This document shows, piece after piece, positions 53,401 through 62,400 of a stretch of 64,000 nucleotides of DNA (position 1 is the stretch's first letter; every line of letters starts with the position of its first letter). The stretch is taken from contig NC_068338.1 in assembly GCF_014633365.1 (NCBI RefSeq), forward strand, positions 11,604,616 through 11,668,615, given 5' to 3'. Below the pieces are notes generated by a model. That model worked only from the letters and a program-made list of their open reading frames with translations, did not search any database and was not told the origin of the DNA. Position numbers and translations under genes: made by a program. This DNA comes from Diospyros lotus (taxonomy: Eukaryota > Streptophyta > Magnoliopsida > Ericales > Ebenaceae).

Positions 53401-56400
53401 TCATCACAAAGCGTGTTTTCTAGCTAAAGGGTAAACTTAGATCTTCGAGCTGGATTACAATGATAGATTCTCTCTAGTTGTGGTACAACCGAAGCTTGTT
53501 TGTCTTGGGAAAGCTTAGCAAAAAGTTGGTAGGGTCGGAAGAAAGAGCAAGGCTAGCTCAGAAGAGGCCATTCGAAGGGGTTCAACGGAAAGGTAGCTTC
53601 GGAAGGGTCTTCGTGCGTCTGTAGCTGCGAAAGGGTCTTTCGAGGGAACTACGGAAGGGCCTTTCTAAAGGGGGTCTTTGGGAAAGCTTCAAGGCTTCTG
53701 ATTTTCTGATGTGCAAGGCATAAGACAACTAGAAGGCAGGTGAGGATCTCTCCCATGCAGGCCCTCCGATGCCTAAGTTAGATATGGTCATGGTGCGAAA
53801 GAGGTCATATAGATGCAGTGCGGTGTGGAGCCTTTGAAAGAGCAGGGGCTCTTCGTAAGAGGTTCGTGCAGAAGAGTTGGGGGGTGGTCTTTGGGTTAGC
53901 CGAAAGGATCCGAAAGGTGAGGTATTTATACCCCTCGGAAGACTGGGACATGTGGCACATATGCATGGGGGTATGTGGCACGACCCTTCGAGCGAGGGCA
54001 TCCAGATGTCACTAGGTTAGGCTTCGGGAGGACCTTGGGCAAGCCTTCAGGGGAGTTGGTTGCCGAAGGGTCTTCGAAAGACCAGTGGGGCCTTTGGGGA
54101 GGCTAGTCCCCGAAGGGTCTTCGGAAGGGGTACTTGAGTCTTCGGTGGACAAGGCCTCATAAGACTCTTCTGGTAGAGAAGGCTTCTTCCAAGCTCTAAC
54201 TGACTTTTCTAGGGAAATCCCCCAGATGCCCTTCGAAGGGAACCTCGAGGAGGGTAATGTACAACACCAGTGGCCAAGATGGTCTCTGTTTGTCTATTCC
54301 TCTCTTTAGCTGCTATGCATCATTGGCCTCTCCATCAACTTGATATTAAAAATGCATTCCTTCATGTTGACTTGCTGGTAAAAATGTACATGTGGCCAGT
54401 GTTCAAAAACGCGTTAGGCACTAGATTGGGGCCTGGCACCTAAGCGGACTGCTTTTTTTTTTTTTTTAAATTTTAAATGTAATTTTATGTTATTTTATGT
54501 TATTTTCAAATAAATCAAAGTTGAAAAGATAGATAAAACTTATATATATAAATCAGAAATTTATATATATATATGTTTATATATTTATGTGTTTATATAT
54601 ATATAAACATATTTATAAATATATTGTATATATATATATATATCTAGCCATCCTCACTTGTTGGCAGCTCGTGACCTCAAGTGGGAGGGCCACCAGGTGG
54701 TTGTCTTCGAGCACTACAATCGAATAGGAGGCATGTGGGTCTACGACCCCCACTAGCCATTCCACATCAGGAAAGAGACGGACTCGTACTTCCCAAGCTA
54801 TTCTTTCTCTGCCCTAGCCATCCCAGTAGCGATGAGGTACCGGTAGCGTCGAGGCGGCAACATTCAGGCACCGACGGCCTTGGGCTAGAGAAGGGGGAGA
54901 CGACCGAGGTAAGTAAAAAATTAGGCGTCCTAGGCAGCAGGCGCTACCTGGGCCGCCACCGGCCGATTAATCGAGTCGGTGCCTAAGGGGCCGACTAGGC
55001 CAAATTCGCGGCGACCAGTGGTCCCCTAGCGCCTCACCGGCGCCTAGGCCGATTTTTAGAACACTACGTGTGGCAACCACCTGGGTTTGCTACTCAAGGA
55101 GAGTTTGGGTTAGTTTGCAAACTTCATAAATCTCTCTATGGATTGAAATTGTCTCCTTGAGCATGGTTTGGCATGTTTAGAACTGTGGTTTAGGCATTTG
55201 GAATGACCCAGAGTGAAGCCAATCACTCTGTCTTTTATCGACACTCACCATCACAACAATGCATCTACCTCATGGTTTATGTAAATGGCATTATGTTACA
55301 ACCCTCGAATAGAACTCACCCTCAAAAGCTAGTTGTTAAGGGGAGGGTGCCCAAAAGGTTATAAACCCCACACAAGAAGTCTAAACTTCCAATGCGGGAC
55401 AAGTCCCATACCCTACTGTGTACCATAACATACCACCACGTTCCGCAACATGGCGCCCATGATGGCAAGCTGTGCACTAGCCACTGCTAATCTTGGGTAA
55501 ACATTGCAATGCCAATGTCACCTCTATCGCCGCTCACTTGCACTGGGAACCATGGGATCGACTTTGATACCATTGTTATAATCTTCCGGTAGAACTCACC
55601 CTTAAAAGCTAGCTGTTAAGGGGAGGGTACCCAAGAGGTTATAAACGCCACACTAGAAGCCTAAACTTCAAATGTGGGACAAGTCTCATACTCTACGGTG
55701 GACCATAACACATTGTCATCATTGGAAGTGATTAGGTAGGCATACAACAACCGAAGGAACACCTGTTCAAACATTTTCAAACAAGATATGGGACAACTTA
55801 AATACTTCTTGGGTATTGAGGTGGCATAGTTGAGAGATGGTGTTTCTATATCATTGAGAAAGTACGAGATATCTTGGAAGAAATTGGTCTATTAGATTCC
55901 AAACCAATCGACACTCCAATGGATCCTAACATCAAACTCTTACCAGGTCAGGGAGAGCCATTGTCAGACCCTGGGAGATATTGGAAATTAGTGGGAAAGT
56001 TGAATTATCTCACAGTAACGAGACCAAACATCTTTTTTGTTATGAGTGTGGTCAGTCAGTTTCTCAACTCCCTATGCGACTCTTACTGGGATGTTGTTCT
56101 CCATATTCTAAAGTATGGATAGAGTGCATCAGGGAAAGGATTGCTCAATGAGGATAGGGGATACTCATAGATTTGTTGCTATTCAGATGCTAACTGGGCA
56201 GGATCTCATTTTTTATCAGAGATCTACTTTAGGGTACTGTTTTTTGATTGGAGGTAATTCAATTTTTTGGAAGAACAAAAAACAGAATGTGGTCGCAAGG
56301 TCAAGTGTTGAAACAGAACACTGACATGTGGCTAATGCAACATGTGAGCTTATATGGCTTAGATAACTCCTACAAGAACTAAAGTTGTGTGAAGCGTCTC

Positions 56401-59400
56401 CAATGAAGCTTGTGTGTGACAATCAAGTTGCATTCCATATCTCCACCAATCTAGTATTTCAAGAAAGGTCCAAGCATATTAAGATTGATTGTCATTTTAT
56501 TAGAGAAAAATTAACTGAAGGTGTTATTGTCACGGAGTTTGTTAACTCCAATTATCAACTAGTAAAAAGTCACTCAGGAGTTGTAATACTCGAGATTTCC
56601 CTAAGTATTTGAGTGTAATCATTTTGAGGCATAGGAGAAATTTTCCTAAATTTTGGGGGCTAAAGTGTAAATTTTCAAAGTTATGGGGTTGAAGTGCAAA
56701 CTTGGGAAACTTGAGGGCTTGTGGAATCAGGGCCAAAGTGCAAAGGGAGCAAAGTTGAGGGACCAAATAGCAAAGGCAAGTGTCACACCTGCCATGGTCG
56801 TTAGCCACAACAACCACCGTCGGGGAGGCGAGGCCGTATCACGGCTAGTTGAGGTTGCCTAGGGCCATCATGGCCTAGGCCGAGGTCTTGCGATGCAAGG
56901 TAGGCAGGGATTGGCCAGCAACGCAGCCGAAAACGGCTATAAATAGCCAGAAGAAGATGAGGGTTTTCATTATATTTTCAGTCATTCAATTCGGTATTTT
57001 TTCGAGAAATCTTGAGAATTTGATAGAGGGCTTTGGTTCTATAAGGTGTGAGGATCATTTCTGAAAATTTTGGGACATTTTGGTGTCAATTTCAGGGGGT
57101 TTTGAGGTGTGGTCGGAAAAGCGTGCTTCGCCAGAGCTGAGGGTTTATCGGCCAAAACAAGGGGGTTTTGGCCGAAATCTTGAGAAACCAAGGTTGCCAT
57201 TGTATTCGGGAAGCTGAATAGGCCAAGGTAGGAGGAGAAATTGAGAAGAAATGAGGCAGACAAGGTCGCCGGCGGCGAAAGGGGCAACCAGAGAAGACGC
57301 GTGCAGCACACGTGCTGAGTCGTGAGTGAGGTAAGAAAGAAAGGAAAAAAAGAAAGAAAGAAAAAAAGAAAAGAAAAAAAAGGAAAAAATCTAGGAAATT
57401 AGGAAATTAAGTTTTATTAATTTTCCTAAAATTTGGCAAAGAAACATACCCGGGAATGCATTTTGAGGCAAGGCACATATACTGAGCCAGCCCGATAAGC
57501 TTGATCAAGGTGAGTGGTAAGCATGAGGTTGCAAGGATTTGCCAAATATTGTGGTTTATATGCATCTTTGTCATTCATGTGCATAATCATTTCATATTGC
57601 CTCGATAAATGTGATTTTTCACTAAACATGATATTGTTGGCATGTCGTATTTGTGTTATTCGTGTTGGACACGATGGGGTGGGGTGTCACCCGAGTAGGT
57701 TGATTTGCATCTCCCCAAGGGTGATTGCCGAAACGACCACAGGGGTATCTCGTACCGTAAGTATTTGCCGGGATGACCGCTTTGGTTTTCATGCTGGGGC
57801 TGAAATGCTATCAAGGCTACTCTGGGGTGTGGTTAATTTTATGCCGTGCATCATGCATTCATGAAACTATTTTAAACCCTCATTTAGAAGATCTTCTCAT
57901 TATTGGATTTTGTCCCTGAAATATTCAACGTTCCAGGTGAGACGAGCAAACAAAAAGGTAAAGAGGTGGCTAAGATCTGAACGTGTTGGTAGACGTGTAG
58001 TAAGTCCTACGCTAGTGCTAGGACAAGTTGTTTAGCTATTTTTACGCTAAATTTGATGACGAATATTGTAATATTGTGGTTGTACAATTTGCCTTTATTG
58101 CAATTACAAAATCCCATTAGGTTCCGATTCTGATTCCGCTAATGGATAGTTTACCATTCCTTAGCTTTTCATTGGGAGTGTTAAACTTATGTATGTATGT
58201 TAAGGATTTTAGTATGAAGCTCAAGGGTGGTATTATGGGAAATAAAAAAAAAAAAAAGAAATCCTAGCATAGTAACACACCCTGAGAGGGCGGGGTGTTA
58301 CACGAGTTCTCGGATAAATTACATTTGTAACAAGCTTGACGCATATGATATATATGCTTCAGTTTGAGAGGGTGTTACATTTATTTCCTTCCATGTATTT
58401 AGACATGTATAGAATATGTATATAGTTAACTGGTAATCAACAAATAATTAGGGTAATTAGTATCAATTAGTCTCCATAATTTAGGACCCATTCATTGTAA
58501 TTAGCCTATAAATAATAGAATTGAGAGACTAATCTCTCAAGTTTTCTCTCCCACTCACTCTCACAAGTAGAAATAATTGACGACCTATATAATTCATATA
58601 GCTGATAAGTTGAATTAAAGCTCAATATGTTGTAATTGTAATTACTTCTTCTCCTAAATGAACTTATAGCAGAATTTTTCAAGCAATGTGCTTTTTACCT
58701 TCATCACAAATAATATTAGAAAGATGACCAGCCATGATATGCCATATACCTGTGATTCATACAAAAACAAAAATTACAAAATCTGTCAGAAATGTCCACT
58801 TTGAATGAACATCTAAATATCAGAAACCTGCAGTTAGTTACATACCAGAAAACTTTTGGTATTCTTGGTAATGGTCAAGTGATAAACAAGCCCATACTGA
58901 TAGATGAAAAATCTTAAAGCTAATAATATCTCAGCAGTAATGCCACGCTTTCCAGAATGGCGAAGATGCTCTTGCTCCTGCTCCCACCAAGATTCCCAAC
59001 TTTTTTCTGGGGGTACACCAATACCACCTTTGTTGCTTATCCACTTATTCCAATCAGTCCAATCATCCACAATCTTTTGCCATTCAAAACCAGAGGGATT
59101 GAAAAGGAAGGGTGCAAAAAGCCAGGTACCAACCATGAACCACATTGATACAGCTATCAAGACATAAGCGATAGCACTACTGTATGATTGACCAAAAATT
59201 TGGTAGACTAGAAGAAGAATCATTAGCTCAAGTCCCTTGACAAAGTGGCTGCGAGAGTAGAGGCGATAGTTTTCACCAAACTTGGCATGAAACACCACAA
59301 AACCACGACCTGTAGGCCTGTATTTTGCACCTCCATGGAGTAAAGTCCTTCCATAGTAGTGGGTCTTTGTTCCAAGAGAAAATGTGAAAAATACAGGTGC

Positions 59401-62400
59401 CAATTGTAGCTGCATTAATATGAAATCACTCAGTGCAGTTCGGAAGCCCCTCTCCAAGCCAATCTCCATCAACATAGGCAAAGCCATCAAAAATCCAATT
59501 TGTACAAATGATTGAGAAGCAAGAGCCACTTGAAGAGGTTTATTATCTCTAATTGCTGGTTGTTTGCTCAGCCCCTCCTCAAGTCCACTAAGAACAAGAT
59601 AAAGGCGCCCATAAAGGAATACATATACAGTGAGAACAGTGATCTGCCAGAAGAAATGTGAAGGTCAGGGCATTGAGCACAATTTAACTAATTAGGATTC
59701 TGAATAATGGGAACGTAATCTTTCCAAAATTACTTAGGAAATAGATAAAATATGCTAAAACAAATAACAAGATATGTTAATTTCTATATTTTTGCTAGAA
59801 TAATATCTTCTAAAACATTTCCTTTTGTGCCTCCCATCATTAACACTTCAAGGAGAAGGGAAGCTGTATATATCCAGCTTACCAAGGTACTGAAGTAGGA
59901 GCCAACTGTGGTAAAATAACACGACAGCATTCGGAAAAAATCAAAACGGTGTCCAAGCCTGTAAATATCTCGACTCAATGTTTGCTCTCCATTGCCATTA
60001 GCAATTTTTGCCTCAAATTGAGATATCTGGTTGAGGCCCACATCTCTTCCTTTTCCAACTTGTATATATTCATGATGAGTAACATTGCCTTCACGAAGTG
60101 TAGAATTGAAGCCTGCATTCGGGTTTCATCACATGAGCTACATAACAAAAATAGTTATCAACAGTTCACTGCCTTCCTTTCCACTCAAGAAATGAAAAAA
60201 AAAAAAAAAAATACAAACCATGGAAAACAAAGTGAAAAACTGGAAATTAGTGGAGTATAGAATAAAAGAGGATGACCATACCCGCAAATATATCCTCACT
60301 CAAGTTTATTGTCTTGGAGGCTTTGCTAACACCCCCTCTTGTTAGGTGAAATAGCCTATCAAAGACATCTGGATGACCATAATGAAACCGTACCCTGAAT
60401 GGATAGAGAAAGGTTAATTCATGGAAGCCTACCCCATAGGACACTTTTCACAAGCACAAGAGAACAAACAGAAAAAGAGGTTTCCTAGGAGGTAAATAAC
60501 ATAGCTATGCAAATAAAAAAGCAGTTAACCATTATATGTTAGTCTTCATATAAACTTTGCTATCAATGATGAGGCAAAATTCTACATTCCGCTTCATTAC
60601 AGCATAAGACTGACAAAAGCACAAGCACCGTCACGACAAATAAAATAATGACCAAAGCCAACTACTTGAAATAGGGCAAATTCTATTTTGCTACTCTTCA
60701 ATCAGATATATTGTTTCACAAGCTTGGGTTGTTCAAAGGAGCCTTGAAACAGCTATTAGACAGTAAGGCTGAAAATATTTTTCATTTTGAATTAAAATGT
60801 TCTGTTTCTCTGAACATATTGATTATTTTACTGCCCACATGCTAAAAAAGCAGAGATGAGTATCTAAAAAAGAAAAGAAAAGAAAGATATCATCAGCTCC
60901 TAGAGTGGGAAGAAAGAACAGTTACTTCAACGGGTCCGCCAATAATCTCTGACCAATAGTTACAAAGCTAGTCTCCTGATTTGACATGAACCATGCAAGA
61001 GAAGAAACACTGCATCAAACAGCAGGATATCAATAAGTTGTATAAACTGTAATAACAAAACAAATGGATGATAGCAAGGTAAGAACTCAAAGGAAATCAA
61101 ACAGGAAGGCGCACACCTTCCTGTAAATATGTGCTCTCTCAGTCCAAGTATTGTAGGGAAGCGCACGCCATCATGCTTTTTAAGAAATTCTTGAAGCAAG
61201 TTTCTCATCTTTAAAGCCTCTTCCATGTAGTTGTCCTGAAATTGATGTCATTAAAGTAATTATGATACTGGAATTTCATAACTACACCAGGAAAATATAA
61301 CAGCATAATACCTGATTCATATCTATTGTTTGCAAGCCTTCCCCACGTGTGAATATTATGGCATGATTCTGATTTTCTGGCTTTCCCTCACCCAATATAG
61401 CAGGTCCTGGAAGTTTTATTTTATATATGACCTGTGTATGGAGAGAGAAACAATAAAGTAAAAGTGTAACAACCCAAAAGTCATGGGAAAACTGAAACTA
61501 TATACCATGAATCCAGAAACTTGTAAATAAAGGAAATACTAATGTGGGAAAAGGTGATCACAGGGGGAAAAATGGTCGAAAATACAAGAAATGGCAAGTA
61601 TGCCTTGACTCTGAGCTCTCAGTTCACCGTTCAACTTTAGAAACCTATGTTGCTATCCAAAATCATACCTCAATCGACAGTTTTCTTTAACCAACAAACA
61701 TCAGACATCCGGCAATAAGTCAGCAGTATCTATATGCAGCAAGAATGCATGATAACAAAGTGTGTCCAAGAATAGCAACAATGAAAACTATTGTGGCTGT
61801 TTTCTTTCAGTCTAGGACCCAAATTAGCTAGTTCTCTTCAAATGTTGGTCTGCTCCTCATATAAAAAAAAATACTTTATGAAATTTCCAAACGAGAACAA
61901 AACATATAATTTATGAATCCATCTTTCCAATTAAATTATGTACGTAGACCCTTTGAAAATGTGGGATTTATATATCTCCATTGCTAAATTAGTCTCTATA
62001 GCTGGAAAACTTAGGGGATGTTTGCCTTACCTTATGTTTTGGTCAAAGGAAGTTTATAAGCTCCCTATCAGGTTTAAATTTTTTTTACCTGTTTGGATAA
62101 CAAGAAAGGACTTGTAAGCTACCTAGCATATAAGCTCTTTCAACACCCTTTTTCAAAAATTGTTCCCCCCCCACCCGGCCAACTTTTTTTTTTTTTTTTT
62201 TCTGAGAGTTTATAAGCTATTTTATAAAAGCTCTTGTTGACCAGTAAAAGACCAAAATGTCCTACCAAATAAGTTCTTGCAACATAAAAGCTCTAGAGCA
62301 TAAAGCTGCTAAAATTTAAGCTAAGCCAAACACCTCCTTGATAGCCACAAAGAAGTGCTTCAAATTTCATTTAAAGTTCCTACTATGGCTTGTGATTTTT

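Larger units (their letters stand above)
52571..58372 (+). pseudogene. copia pol remnants (C5): integrase end, RT, RNase H
   Basis: The integrase end ([12 protein letters not shown] and [22 protein letters not shown] at 52735-52850) is joined to RT. RT pieces: [22 protein letters not shown] at 53265, [23 protein letters not shown] with [12 protein letters not shown] at 54267-54380, and [16 protein letters not shown] at 55110. The catalytic box is degraded to MVYVNGI near 55280. RNase [44 protein letters not shown] and [13 protein letters not shown], ending [16 protein letters not shown] at 58312-58355. Confidence 0.82.
49599..58565 (+). mobile_element. Ty1/copia retrotransposon (C5) with multiple nested insertions
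   Basis: 5' LTR 49599-50329 (split by a solo LTR) and 3' LTR 58373-58565 share TGTTA.ATTTAxTTxCxTxCATG to CCCACTCACTCTCACA. An exact duplication AGTAG flanks the element (49594-49598 and 58566-58570). The primer site TGGTATCAGAGTT starts at 50330; a purine tract TTTGAGAGGG precedes the 3' LTR. Removing six inserts leaves an original element of roughly 3.5-4 kb with much of protease and integrase deleted. Confidence 0.92.
45534..58698 (-). other. CALS3: 13.2 kb callose synthase intron filled with retroelements
   Basis: Donor GTAAAA follows VYGISWLV...FVMK (exon 58699-58749) and acceptor CCTCAG precedes TVSVGRR. Original intron sequence appears limited to about 45534-45780 and 58571-58698. Between these lie a truncated gypsy, a LINE scrap and a copia element carrying further insertions. 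Confidence 0.85.

Noticed and set aside
58834..60260. + strand ORFs of 60-103 residues
   Set aside because: They are antisense shadows of the callose synthase exons at 58846-60112.
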